From positions 1-51,396 of the forward strand of contig CAXOVX010000041.1 in the NCBI GenBank assembly GCA_964213345.1: 51,396 bases of DNA, written 5' to 3'. Each line of letters begins with the position of its first letter. The stretch's first letter is position 1. The DNA is from CAXOVX01 sp964213345 (GTDB taxonomy: Bacteria > Pseudomonadota > Alphaproteobacteria > Rickettsiales > Midichloriaceae). Below are positions 8,133-17,896 of the stretch, one piece after another. The position numbers and the translations under genes are program-made. A model generated the notes under the pieces. It saw only the letters and a list, made by a program, of their open reading frames with translations, had not been told where the DNA came from and ran no database searches.

Positions 8133-10484
8133 CTAGGGATTCTTTTTATTAACAACTTTCAGGTGTGCAGATATTCCCCTGCCATATATGTCAGGATCAT
8201 ACATTGCTGTGGTATACACAGGCATTATCAAAAACGTACCGGGTGCTACCACTTGAGCTGCATAAGATAAGTGGTAATTACCAAGAGTTAAATACTCTGA
8301 GTAAAAGCGAGCCGAATTATGCCTTAACTCTTTATGGTAGAACCCTGAATACCATTCTCCATATTCTACCCAATTATCAAACTTAGATCGTATTGAACCT
8401 TCGATTTTATCGCCTCCAGCTGCAGCATCTGCATCAAGCATGGACGCAGTAGCAAGATTCGTATCTACAGGCTCTAATCCACCAGGAACTGGATCATCTA
8501 CCACTACAAAATACCGCGCAGATGGCACAGACAAATATATGTCTACACGTACCAAATCACCTGGATTTGCTAAAAACGGAGAAGTCGTCAATAATTGCCA
8601 TTTGCCATCACGTTTCACACTATATTCACGAGTAATATCCATACCAGCGTTAGTACTAGTATCATATACTTTACGTGATGCTAAATACAAATTTGTTGCA
8701 TAATATGCACGCCCATTACCATTTTTTTCAATATTTATTTTTACCTTTTTCCCCATATCTGCCACTTGTAACCCCTGCTCAAAGACTACAGGCAAATCCT
8801 TAAATCCTTGAAATTTTGCACTACCAAAACTCTTCCCATCTAAGTTTACATCAATTTGCATATTAGGAGCTTCATTTTCATAAATTTTGCTATAATCTAA
8901 CAACGCATTCGTACAGAATGCACTTTCTTGCGTATTCCACAAATGTGCCTTACCCTTCATGCCTTGTATAATTGTATTTGCCAATTTTACTGGTATATCA
9001 CCGATAATATCCTTTACTTCTGGTGGTAGACTCTCCCCCTTCAATTTTACAAACGCAGATAAAATAGCACAATCATCACGCATTCTACTGTGCAAAATAC
9101 GAAAGTAACCACTATCTAAATCCTCTGTAAAACTCATCTTGCCAGAAGATTGATTGCCATATGACAATATCTGATTAGTAACATCTACTATAATGCTAAT
9201 TAGCTCCTTAGTATCATGGGTCTTTTTGGCGTTTAATGCTGCTTGCAAATAATGAGCTTTGCCAAATAAACTCATTTGGGTTACGTATTTGTAATAACGG
9301 TCTATATCAGCAAAAGTAATCTTGTTATGTTCAGAAAGTGCTGCTAACGCCACAGCACGTACTGTATAGCTCATATCATCACTGTAAAAATCTCCTTTTA
9401 CATCATGTTTCAACAAATCCTCTAAATATCGATGTAAATTTATTTCCACACTCTGCTCTACATTATATCCAAGTTCTCTCAATTTATTAAACATTAGAGC
9501 TGTATATGCGCTTAAATAAGGATCTACATACTCCTCTTTTGCCACGTAATAAACCATACCACCATTAGGTGCTTGAAAAGTCGATACATATTTTAATGTG
9601 TCAAGCAAGATAGACTCGCTATTTTGCCAAATTAATGTAGACGGCAAGTACTTATTTAATCCTGTGTAATAAGCCGCCATTATCGCTTTTGTGAGCTTTT
9701 GCTCAAAACATGCATAAGGGTAATCGCGCGCATACTCAAAAACTTCAGCAAAATTTCCTATAATGCTTGGAGATAGTGACACTGAAACTTTGGATAAACC
9801 TAGCAACACACCTTCGGGAATAGCAAGTGATTCTTCTACTTTATCCGACACAGTGGAATTATAATTTGCAGCAACATCAATAGAAACAGCCCTCTCTACC
9901 TTTAAGATATGCTTTATTGTGCCGCTATCTTCATTATCTTTGGCATATACATTAAAAACTATCGAATCATCCGCAACTTTTTGCACCTCTCTTAACCCAA
10001 CGTGAAGCGGCATCAAAACAGTTGTTCTTTCGTATGGAGCTAATTTAATATTCTGAGTTGCAGTAGAAATTTGCTGCTCATTTACATTACCTTTAGCCTC
10101 AATTACTACTTCAAGCACACGCTCTCTATCAGTGCGATTCATAATATTAAATCCAGCTTCAAAATCGTCTCCCTCCGTAACTTGATTAGGCATAACAGGA
10201 CGTATTTCGGTAGCTCTATTTACTTTAAAAGTTGCTTCTCCAGCTCCAAACTTATCTGATTTGTTCGCTGCAAGCATGATAACCCTCCACCCTGTTAAAT
10301 TATCAGGAGCCTCAAATTCTACTTCAGCATTATTACCTTTATCCAGTTTGATGGACGGATTCCAATAACTCACAAATTTAGGCACATCTCTCAAAGATAG
10401 TTTATTACCACTACCCGCAGTACCATTTGCACCGTCCCCTCCAGGACTCGCTCCCTTTTTTTCGAATTTCTGCTGTCCTACCAA
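8133..10484 (-). pseudogene. Alpha-2-macroglobulin, C-terminal half (after frameshift)
   Basis: C-terminal part of a bacterial alpha-2-macroglobulin, a periplasmic protease trap. It starts inside the conserved sequence VGQQKFEKKGASPGGDG and contains the thioester-type motif CFEQ (in YPYACFEQKLTKA, near 9710), the alpha-solenoid thioester domain and the receptor-like C-terminus with FVVVDDPVPGGLEP. The only available start here is a TTG within conserved sequence, and the frame already encodes family sequence upstream of it (GGLNVCNYSLLTQL), so this is not an independent gene. It is the continuation of the frame ending at 10523, separated by one missing base in a T run (A4 at 10532-10535 on the plus strand). 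With an added T the join reads LDFYDIGGLNV. The gene may be a recent pseudogene, a sequencing error, or rescued by slippage. Confidence 0.88.
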
Positions 10485-10522
10485 CTGAGTTAGTAGACTA
10501 TAGTTGCATACGTTAAGTCCCC

Positions 10523-13500
10523 CTATATCATAAAATCCAGGGGATATGGGTTGTAATAATTTTTACCGCCTTGAATTAAGTCAAATACAGCCTCATCCAA
10601 AACCACAACCGCAACTTCAATGGGATCAGATCGTCCCCGCTTTTCTTGAGCCTTACTTTCGGCATGCAATGATAATTTTACTTTGTCTCGTGGCTTATAT
10701 ACCTCTGAATCAAGATGCCCACTAACTAATATTTTCTTATATGAATCTTCAACTTCAACCTTTGTATAACCTATTCTAAAGGCTGGTTTCCCCAAATCTA
10801 CACCATCTTTTATCGGTTTATCAACCCTTGGCGACATTACCATCACTGACAAGTAAACCCCTGGAATGTACTCAGGTTTTATGGGGAATTTGACAACAGG
10901 TGTACTACCTTCCAATACCTGTACAAACGAATCTATCACGCCATATCTTTCAATCGTAATTAATGCAGTAGCACCAGGATAGGGGTTTTTTACTAAATAC
11001 TCAGCCACATCACCTACTTTATAAGATGCATCCTGTTTGGGTACAATATCCAAACTAAGAGGATTCTCCCAAAGCACATAATCACTACCAGAAACATACA
11101 TTCCCAATGTCGTAGAATGTGTGACTCCTCCTTTCTCTTTCGTACCTAATATTTTAGCAACCACCCTATAACTGCCAGCTTTTTGTGGTGTAAATTGGCA
11201 AACACTAGGAATTAGCTCAGATTTCCCCTTGCACGAAGAAATCGCTACCCACTCTTCCTTATATTCAGTCAAATAAGCATCACCAGCTCCTCTTACCCTT
11301 ACTCCTTTTACGTCTTCATATTCTATTGTAATATCTACATCTGTATCAGCAACAGGAGCTCCCTTTATATCCGTCACTACATATCGCACGTCAGCAACTT
11401 TACCTACTTCAAAATTCCATTTTTTAGCTGTACTCAGCCCTACAAACCTGTCAACAGAAGCATAAGTTGCATCAGTACGGATTGCTATGTTCTTTCCCCT
11501 ATCATCTTGTACAGAACTTTCTACGCTTAATTGTCCATAATAAAGCTCTTTAGAATTAATTTTAAATGTTGTAGTAAATTCACCATTACTGTTTAGCTTA
11601 TCTATTTTTTGAAATACCTGCTGTGATTCCGTATTTAAAGCCGCGTTATATGTGTCAAAAGAAAAATCCTCTAATCCTTTAGGTTTTTCAAATGCTTTGG
11701 ATTGTAATAGTGCAGTTACACGTACTTTGGCATCCGCATATGCCCCTCCTGAATGCAATTTAGCAGTAGTTAGCACCGTAACATCTTGCTCCGGCAGGAA
11801 AAATTTACCGCTAATCTGGTTATCTACATTGAACGGCGCAGCTGAGAAGTCGCTCACTAGAACACGCATTGGGGACAATTTGCTGCTACTACCCACACCA
11901 GTTAATTGAAACTCGTACCAACCTACAGCAGCACTATCAGGAACAGTATACTCACCACTATATGCACCAAATTCATTTAAATGTATTTCAGTTACTTCAT
12001 GAATCTTTTTTCCGGTAGGATCTATAATTGCCAAGCCATACCCCTCTGTGCGAGCCGGTATAAGGGTTTTATTGTCTTGATCGCGTACATAGACCTTATA
12101 TTGTATAGTATCGCCTAAGCGATATACGCCCTGAGCGGCGAATCCCCACGCTTTTACATATTCACCCCTAGATTTTAAACCAAAGTACCCACTATCGCTC
12201 ATCAAACTATAAGGATTCAGCATAAAGTCGTCAGATAAAGGGAGTAAAGCCATTTCTTCTCCTTTACTAACATGTACAAAAAGAAGCTTCTCTCGATAAT
12301 CATATCTGTAACGTCCATAAACCCCACTTAACCCAGGTAGCACCGCTATGCCTTGAGTATCTGTTTTAGCAAGTTCAATAGTACCATGCGGTGGAAGTAG
12401 TGCGTCTACCTTATCTTCGTAAATTTTTACCTCGGCATCTTTCACTGGTAGACCAGTAGCTAAATCCGTAACCCATACTACAGTATTGAAAACTCCTGCT
12501 TTTACGTGCACTTGATACGGTGTAACTTCAGCAAACAGCAATCTATCAGTATCATTAATTTTAATGTCCGGTACAGTCCAAATTGTTCCAAATACAGCAC
12601 CACTTTTCCCTCCCAGCATATTCCTAATTTTCATAGGTATGGCAAACTGTACATCCTCCGGTCCATTCGTATCATAATCATGTATGAGATCCTGAGCAGA
12701 TCCATTTGCTGTCAATTTCCTATAATGAAAATTAACACTCTTTATGTTATTCACATACAGCGGAACTTCGCTATCAATTTGCTTTTCAATGATTGCATTT
12801 TTGTAGGAAAGCTTAATGTTTGGCTTACGGTGATCTGTTTTAAATGAAATATCGATATGTTTGTCCAAGGTCCTACCAAACTGATCATGCAAATCAGTGA
12901 CAGATCGTCTTTGTGGATCAAATATGGCCAAAATTTTCTCTTTCCAATCAAACTGATTATCTTTCGTTTTGATTCTATATTCTTGATTAGCCTTTAATCC
13001 CATTAACGACACAGAATGCATTCTATCGCTACTACCACCATTATAATCAAGCGTATATGGAGTATCCTGCCCCCAAAGCTCGAAATCTGCGTTATCTGAC
13101 ATATTTGGAGTTACTAAGATATTTTTCTTGGCTTGCGACGGCAACACACCACTAGTAAATAATAACATCACATTATTTAATGGATCGCATAAAAATTGCT
13201 GACTTTCTTCATCATTAGTGATTGTTATCGCATCACCATTATTTGTATAGCACTTGATACCTACAAACTTAAACCTTTGAAAAGTGTGAAATTTGTAAAT
13301 ATTATCACTTGCAAGCCCCCTGACACCACCTTCTTTTGAAATTAACCCAGGATTTAGCATAATGCCTACCTCTTCACCTAATGGTAATTCACGGCCAGGA
13401 CTAATGAACCAAGTATCGCTTGGCTCGTTAAGATCTATCTTTTTATTCTCATCTTGTACCTGTAGTTCAGGTTTGATTTCTGCAGCAAAACGCTCACAAG

Positions 13501-14071
13501 TAGTACACCCCAACCGCAAATAAATATGCCTCTTTACAGACTCACTCGTTACTTTTTGATTAAAATACATTTGAATTACGGGGACCCCAGGAGCTAACCA
13601 TTTATGCACCCTAGCATAATAAACAGCAGGAAGTAACGTAGTAAATTTGTGATGGTAACTCCGTCCAATAATTGCGCCATCTTCCGCTTTTATCCCTGGA
13701 TTTATAATAACACTATATGAAGTCGCATTTTTTAATTTCTCGTTCTTACCCAAATTACATGCAAGTGTACTGGTATTCACCCACCTCCACTCACATTTTA
13801 CCGCTGGCTCAATTTTAACAGGAATTTCATTAGATTTCCTTTCCATGCGCCCCAAAGGCACAACAGGACGATTAAACTGAATAGTAATTTGATGCTCAGC
13901 ATGCACATCATCTCCCTGAGGCGTAACTCTCAATATGGATAACGTCTGTCGATTGCTCTGCCCAATCCTTGCTTTTAAATGACCCAAATATTGAGCATAA
14001 GGCAGTATAAAAAAAATATATACAACAAGTACTACAATTGTAACTATCCCACCCCATAGTATCCGCTTCAT
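10523..14071 (-). CDS. Alpha-2-macroglobulin, N-terminal half
   Basis: N-terminal about 1180 residues of the same alpha-2-macroglobulin. A hydrophobic anchor follows the start (RILWGGIVTIVVLVVYIF), with no lipobox cysteine, so the protein should be tethered to the inner membrane facing the periplasm. MG-type beta domains and the bait-region area follow; the frame ends with VVVLDEAVFDLIQGG and a premature TAG at 10523-10525. Joined to the downstream frame the total would be close to 2000 aa, the family's upper size. The open frame begins with a TTG at 14086, but the ATG at 14071 is followed directly by the positively charged residues of the anchor and is preceded by TGGGA, so I use it. pbpC follows downstream, forming the usual pair. 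Confidence 0.9.
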   Translation of the reverse strand: MKRILWGGIVTIVVLVVYIFFILPYAQYLGHLKARIGQSNRQTLSILRVTPQGDDVHAEHQITIQFNRPVVPLGRMERKSNEIPVKIEPAVKCEWRWVNTSTLACNLGKNEKLKNATSYSVIINPGIKAEDGAIIGRSYHHKFTTLLPAVYYARVHKWLAPGVPVIQMYFNQKVTSESVKRHIYLRLGCTTCERFAAEIKPELQVQDENKKIDLNEPSDTWFISPGRELPLGEEVGIMLNPGLISKEGGVRGLASDNIYKFHTFQRFKFVGIKCYTNNGDAITITNDEESQQFLCDPLNNVMLLFTSGVLPSQAKKNILVTPNMSDNADFELWGQDTPYTLDYNGGSSDRMHSVSLMGLKANQEYRIKTKDNQFDWKEKILAIFDPQRRSVTDLHDQFGRTLDKHIDISFKTDHRKPNIKLSYKNAIIEKQIDSEVPLYVNNIKSVNFHYRKLTANGSAQDLIHDYDTNGPEDVQFAIPMKIRNMLGGKSGAVFGTIWTVPDIKINDTDRLLFAEVTPYQVHVKAGVFNTVVWVTDLATGLPVKDAEVKIYEDKVDALLPPHGTIELAKTDTQGIAVLPGLSGVYGRYRYDYREKLLFVHVSKGEEMALLPLSDDFMLNPYSLMSDSGYFGLKSRGEYVKAWGFAAQGVYRLGDTIQYKVYVRDQDNKTLIPARTEGYGLAIIDPTGKKIHEVTEIHLNEFGAYSGEYTVPDSAAVGWYEFQLTGVGSSSKLSPMRVLVSDFSAAPFNVDNQISGKFFLPEQDVTVLTTAKLHSGGAYADAKVRVTALLQSKAFEKPKGLEDFSFDTYNAALNTESQQVFQKIDKLNSNGEFTTTFKINSKELYYGQLSVESSVQDDRGKNIAIRTDATYASVDRFVGLSTAKKWNFEVGKVADVRYVVTDIKGAPVADTDVDITIEYEDVKGVRVRGAGDAYLTEYKEEWVAISSCKGKSELIPSVCQFTPQKAGSYRVVAKILGTKEKGGVTHSTTLGMYVSGSDYVLWENPLSLDIVPKQDASYKVGDVAEYLVKNPYPGATALITIERYGVIDSFVQVLEGSTPVVKFPIKPEYIPGVYLSVMVMSPRVDKPIKDGVDLGKPAFRIGYTKVEVEDSYKKILVSGHLDSEVYKPRDKVKLSLHAESKAQEKRGRSDPIEVAVVVLDEAVFDLIQGGKNYYNPYPLDFMI

Positions 14072-14257
14072 ATAATCCCAGAGCAAAAAAAATATACGCT
14101 TATTTACGTGTTATACTTTTTTATTCACATAATGTACATGCACTATTTGGCACATTTTTATCTAATTTAGTTTATTCTTATGACGTATTCCAATGTGATT
14201 AGCATAAATTGTTACTTGATTGAAACAACAATACCTCACTTTATTATTAATATTAGC

Positions 14258-14284
14258 TTGCACGTCATAGCCATTTAGTAATAC
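14258..14284 (+). promoter_or_regulatory. Weak promoter candidate for the 401-aa gene
   Basis: TTGCAC and TAATAC separated by 15 bp, 60 bp before the start codon. Spacing is short, so this is tentative. Confidence 0.25.
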
Positions 14285-14343
14285 CATCAGAGAATGTATG
14301 GGATGGAAATTACGTATCTACAATTTCAAAAAGTGGGGGCTTT

Positions 14344-15549
14344 ATGCTAAATAATGAAATGCAAGCTGCATCCAATAAAATTACAGCAGATATAAACAAC
14401 ATGTTAGCGCTGATGAAGGACTATGAAGTTTCTGAAAACAGTCACGGTGTTACGGAAGATCTGGTCTATCGCACAGTTTTAAATTACCTAAGCAAAGGAC
14501 ATTTGAGTGTTACGCAAGATCTTAATGGTTTTGTAGGAATAGCAGACCAAACGGAATTTAATGAGGCAGTTAATCAAAGGTATGGTGATGGTGATGGTGG
14601 TATCAAGCAAATTTTAAACAAGTTGTGTCAGAACGACGATTATACTAAAGTCATAGATGATGGTATGCTATCCATACCTGGAACTGTCACTAAGCTTTTA
14701 GGCTATATGAGGAATGGCTTTACTACAGAGAAGGTAGATGATTTTAAGACGGACACATTTTATATGGATAAAAATGGGGATGGCGTTGGGACCGCAGAAA
14801 GTGGAGTGTATGATCAAAACAACAAGAAGCTTACAGGAGAGCAAATACAAGAAATGATAAATGAAGGAGAATTATCCGAAAAACTGGAGAAAACTGGAGG
14901 AAGTTTTGACAGACATTACGTTGATGAAGTAAAAGCGTCGGTAAAATCAACGATGCAACAAGTAAACGAAGCAAATTTAAATGGAGTCACACCTAATTAC
15001 TGTAAACAGTGTTTTGATGCAAATATAGGAGAAAGAATAAAAGGGATCGAAGGAAAAAAAGAGCAACTAAAACAAAACATTGAACAAAGATTTGAGAATG
15101 TTGATGACATTGTAGCCAAAATACAGAAAGCGTTTCAAGAGAAGAATCCCGATTCATTAAAAACAGGATTCGGAGATTTAAAAACGTTTTGCAAAAACGA
15201 AAATATGAAAGTTAGCTACGGTGCAAATGGATTTACCGTATCTTCACAGAATAATGCAAATAATGACAAGATTAAGGAATGTTTCATGAGTACTATAGGT
15301 AATCCATCCTCTCATAAGCAAACTGTAAAGAATAAGGGGCTTACGCAGGACTTTGCCGACCTGAACAAAAACATAATGGAAATAACTGCATACTTACGTG
15401 GAGAAAGAGAAGCCTTACCAGGGCAAGATGAGATGCAAACGCTACCGACAAGATTGAAATCGTTTTTTGACGCGGTAGATGCCCCCCAAAAAAAACAATT
15501 TCAAGCAAAAGTACAAGAAGAGGAGAAGGGGGGATTCAAAGCAAGGTGA
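14344..15549 (+). CDS. Unrecognised 401-aa protein, accessory island
   Basis: I recognise no family. The ATG follows GTGGGGGCTTT, a plausible ribosome-binding site. The protein is hydrophilic, largely helical in appearance, with no signal peptide or membrane segment. Around residue 141 there is DKNGDGVGTAES, which fits most of an EF-hand calcium loop but lacks the final acidic residue. A central helical stretch (about residues 195-270) is rich in K, E and Q and could form a coiled coil. The C-terminus ends in an acidic-then-basic tail (VQEEEKGGFKAR), a feature often seen in type IV secretion substrates. It is divergently placed from the alpha-2-macroglobulin gene and followed by repeats. A secreted effector is a reasonable guess but unproven. 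Confidence 0.7.
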   Translation: MLNNEMQAASNKITADINNMLALMKDYEVSENSHGVTEDLVYRTVLNYLSKGHLSVTQDLNGFVGIADQTEFNEAVNQRYGDGDGGIKQILNKLCQNDDYTKVIDDGMLSIPGTVTKLLGYMRNGFTTEKVDDFKTDTFYMDKNGDGVGTAESGVYDQNNKKLTGEQIQEMINEGELSEKLEKTGGSFDRHYVDEVKASVKSTMQQVNEANLNGVTPNYCKQCFDANIGERIKGIEGKKEQLKQNIEQRFENVDDIVAKIQKAFQEKNPDSLKTGFGDLKTFCKNENMKVSYGANGFTVSSQNNANNDKIKECFMSTIGNPSSHKQTVKNKGLTQDFADLNKNIMEITAYLRGEREALPGQDEMQTLPTRLKSFFDAVDAPQKKQFQAKVQEEEKGGFKAR

Positions 15550-15559
15550 TAAGGCTTTT

Positions 15560-15637
15560 ATGCACACCATTATACATACCTTCCTGCTACGCCACAGGCT
15601 CCGCCGTTGTGGGGAGTTTACGGGGCCAGGTGTGCAT
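15560..15637. repeat. Inverted repeat after the 401-aa gene
   Basis: ATGCACACC (15560-15568) and GGTGTGCAT (15629-15637) are perfect 9-bp inverted arms. The interior is GC-rich and contains a smaller dyad, CCACA/TGTGG. There is no T run. It may be a folded transcript end or part of a decayed mobile repeat. Confidence 0.5.
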
Positions 15638-15759
15638 CCCATTTTAAATGAGTACTAGGAACGCAACGGTGAGGGCAGTGGAGTGTAGTAATACTATACG
15701 TGACCGAGCTCGGAATCCTACAACGCGACAACGTGGGCGTTAAAAATGGAGATTGGTAT
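15636..15759 (+). repeat. MITE copy 1 (left end worn)
   Basis: Member of the about 135-bp family found also at 16429, 21746, 39413, 45126, 47863 and 49277. Shared core: AATGAGTACTAGGAACGC, GGTGAGGGCAGTGGAG, TGTAGTAATAC and GCGTTAAAAATGG, ending GATTGGTAT. The left terminal repeat is incomplete. Confidence 0.7.
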
Positions 15760-15806
15760 GGGGGCCCCCCTTGCTTGCAGCAAAGACACCGCCCCGACCG
15801 CAAGCA
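15760..15806. other. GC-rich palindromic patch
   Basis: G5C6 (15760-15770) directly abuts the MITE end, followed by GCTTGC (15773) and GCAAGC about 25 bp later. This composition is very unlike the AT-rich surroundings. Function unknown. Confidence 0.4.
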
Positions 15807-15824
15807 GCCGAATACTCTCATGCA

Positions 15825-16187
15825 TCACAAATCAGTATGTGTAGCATTACTAACTCCGCCGTCATCAACAACGAGATCAGGAAATCTTCCTTGAACATCA
15901 GAAAGACTCATCCCATAGTAAGAATCGCAAACTGTGTTAAAATCATGACCATTTTCAAGGCAAGATAGCGAATCTTGTGCTATAGGGAATCCACGCTCAA
16001 TCTCTTCTGGAGTAAAATATTTTGTAAGATTAACGTGCTTACTAAACACTTCAACAAATTTTGAGCATACTGCATGAAAATTATTAGCCCCAGTAGAGGT
16101 GTAACTTTCTTTATTTAATACATCGACTTTTTCTTTTCTTAAATCATCACTAATTGTTTTAAATACGTCAGCGCATCTCTTAGTCAT
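15825..16187 (-). CDS. Unrecognised 120-aa protein
   Basis: Small soluble protein without signal peptide or membrane segment; no family recognised. The open frame extends to 16253, but the ATG at 16187 follows AAAGGAGAATGTT, a strong ribosome-binding site, so the shorter 120-aa product is preferred. Four cysteines are present (in CADVF, AVCSK, SCLEN and TVCDS) and the C-terminus is acidic (FPDLVVDDGG). It lies antisense to its neighbours between two MITE copies, in the island with the 401- and 301-aa genes. It could be an effector or a leftover accessory gene. Confidence 0.6.
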   Translation of the reverse strand: MTKRCADVFKTISDDLRKEKVDVLNKESYTSTGANNFHAVCSKFVEVFSKHVNLTKYFTPEEIERGFPIAQDSLSCLENGHDFNTVCDSYYGMSLSDVQGRFPDLVVDDGGVSNATHTDL

Positions 16188-16428
16188 AACATTCTCCTTT
16201 TTATTCTTAGTTAGTTTAACAGTATTAGTAATAAATATTTGCAAAAACATCAAGTCAAAAATTTAAAACTTTAGTTATACATATACGTTATCTAATCACA
16301 AAATTTTAGCAGAACTATAAATTGAGTACGCTAAGAAAAAAATAATCAATAAATCAAATAATGAAGCTTTACAAAAAATACTCATACCCAAAAGGGCATT
16401 TTTACCCTAGCATGACAAAGGGCTATGC

Positions 16429-16549
16429 TAAGTCCCATTTTTTAATGAGCACTAGGAGCACGCAATGGTGAGGGCGAAGAAGTGTAGTAATAGAACCTAA
16501 ATCCTACAACGCAACGATGTGGGCGTTAAAAAGGGGATTTAGTGTTAGT
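16429..16549 (+). repeat. MITE copy 2 (internal deletion)
   Basis: AGTCCCATTTTTTAATGAGCA, GCAATGGTGAGGGCGAAG, TGTAGTAAT, then a short gap relative to other copies, AATCCTACAACGCAACG and GCGTTAAAAAGGGGATT. The outer ends have decayed. It fills much of the 390-bp gap before the 301-aa gene; the rest of that gap is AT-rich with nothing recognisable. Confidence 0.7.
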
Positions 16550-16577
16550 ATCATAACCAATAATAAAGGAGCGAAAT

Positions 16578-17483
16578 ATGCGTCACGTTATAGAATCGAC
16601 ACCCCATACCGTATCAAGCGGCCTGAAATTTCTCGCTGCTACCACATGGGATAGTATTAAAAACCCTGTTGCTGCATGGAGCAGCGTAAAGAGTCTTTCC
16701 CTTGCTGTCACATGGAATGGCATTAAGGCTTTTCCGGTTGCTATATGGCATGGCATTAAACACGTATACTCTGCTGATTTAATCACAGATTTGATTGCTA
16801 CTGGCCTTTCATACAAATATTTGTCTTTTACGCCATCCCTGAAAGAGTTCAGTGGCATATTTACTTTGCTTGATATGCTAAATAAAGGCACTACGGACAA
16901 CCTCGAAAAAATAGCATTAGGTGCACTAAAGTGCGGATTTCACGCCTACAACAGTAACTCAACAGTAGAAGATGTAAAACAGATGAAGGCGGGGTGGTCT
17001 TCACTTCCAAATTTTAGCGACCTATATACAAAAATAAGCACAGTATTCAGTGAAACGCTAAAAGATTATTCTCCATTAACAATACTTGGTATAGGCTTTG
17101 CCGTAGGAGTGCTATCTGTCCAATTTGGGGCATTAGCTATAGCTTCAAAAGCGGTATTTGCGGGAGTATCTTATGTGCATGCCCATCCCATAGCAATGAT
17201 TGCAGGCGCTTATGTCGTAGACGACATAACGAATAACCATCCTGAAATGACCGCCAAAATACAGGAAATCTGGAAAGATAATGTTAATTATTTTGTAAAT
17301 AAGACAGTTACAGGGGTTGGAGATGGCATGGGGTATATCACAGACGTTTACCATTATTTTACAAATAAGACAATTACTGCAGTATATGGCAGAGCTGAAG
17401 ATTGCATAGAATATATCGCAGACATTTATAATCATACGAAAGATACTGCTGCAGATTTTTATCATCAACACATAGGGCACTGA
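16578..17483 (+). CDS. Unrecognised 301-aa protein with hydrophobic core
   Basis: No family recognised. The start follows AATAAAGGAGCG. The first about 60 residues contain a threefold pattern built on TWDSIKNPVAAW, TWNGIKAFPVAIW and the linking SSVKS segment. Residues about 170-215 are strongly hydrophobic (ILGIGFAVGVLSVQFGALAI, then IAMIAGAYVV) and could span a membrane twice. The last about 70 residues hold two imperfect repeats beginning YFVNKTVTGV and YFTNKTITAV, each followed by a YITDVYH/YIADIYN motif. The tail is His-rich (FYHQHIGH). No signal peptide is evident. The repeats and membrane segments would suit a secreted host-membrane protein, which is inference only. Confidence 0.7.
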   Translation: MRHVIESTPHTVSSGLKFLAATTWDSIKNPVAAWSSVKSLSLAVTWNGIKAFPVAIWHGIKHVYSADLITDLIATGLSYKYLSFTPSLKEFSGIFTLLDMLNKGTTDNLEKIALGALKCGFHAYNSNSTVEDVKQMKAGWSSLPNFSDLYTKISTVFSETLKDYSPLTILGIGFAVGVLSVQFGALAIASKAVFAGVSYVHAHPIAMIAGAYVVDDITNNHPEMTAKIQEIWKDNVNYFVNKTVTGVGDGMGYITDVYHYFTNKTITAVYGRAEDCIEYIADIYNHTKDTAADFYHQHIGH

Positions 17484-17547
17484 CAAAAGGGCGCCAATCT
17501 TAGGAAATTTGGCCGTGTTAACGGATTTTTCTACTGCTAGAAATTTT

Positions 17548-17635
17548 TGGTGCGGCCGAAAAGACTCGAACTTTCACTCCCTTGCGAAAACAACGACCTC
17601 AACGTTGTGTGTCTACCAAATTCCACCACGGCCGC
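17548..17635 (-). tRNA. tRNA-Leu (GAG), CCA encoded
   Basis: Minus-strand class II tRNA of 88 nt. The acceptor GCGGCCG pairs with CGGCCGC, the anticodon stem CAACG/CGTTG encloses TTGAGGT with anticodon GAG, a variable arm is formed by GTTTTCGCAAGGGAG, and the T arm reads GTTCGAGTC. The terminal CCA is encoded. Confidence 0.93.
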
Positions 17636-17833
17636 GACTTGTTGCGGAGCAATAACCAAAGCCACACATCAATGTGGCAAGAAAGTTACACAACGCACTA
17701 AAGATTAGTTATTGTATATAATACAAAATTTGATAAAAGTATAATGCAAACCTCTTTCAGCGCAAGAAGTTAGTGACAATAAATAATGGGGTTGGCTATT
17801 TACATTAGCAGGGTTGCACAATAACAGTAGCAT

Positions 17834-17848
17834 ATCGGATTTTCCGAT
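17834..17848. repeat. Small hairpin upstream of bamB
   Basis: ATCGGA-TTT-TCCGAT perfect 6-bp dyad about 50 bp before the bamB start. It is not followed by a T run in either direction; a regulatory or transcript-stability role is possible. Confidence 0.35.
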
Positions 17849-17896
17849 TGCAGGTTGTAGTTAAAAAAATAAAAAAACATATGTGTAAGGCTTTCG

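Noticed and set aside
8133..10484. Alpha-2-macroglobulin C-terminal half as an independent gene
   Set aside because: Its only start is a TTG inside conserved sequence, and the frame already encodes family sequence upstream of it.
15618..15968. Short frames around the GC-rich patch
   Set aside because: They run through MITE and palindromic sequence and overlap the better-supported 120-aa gene on the other strand.
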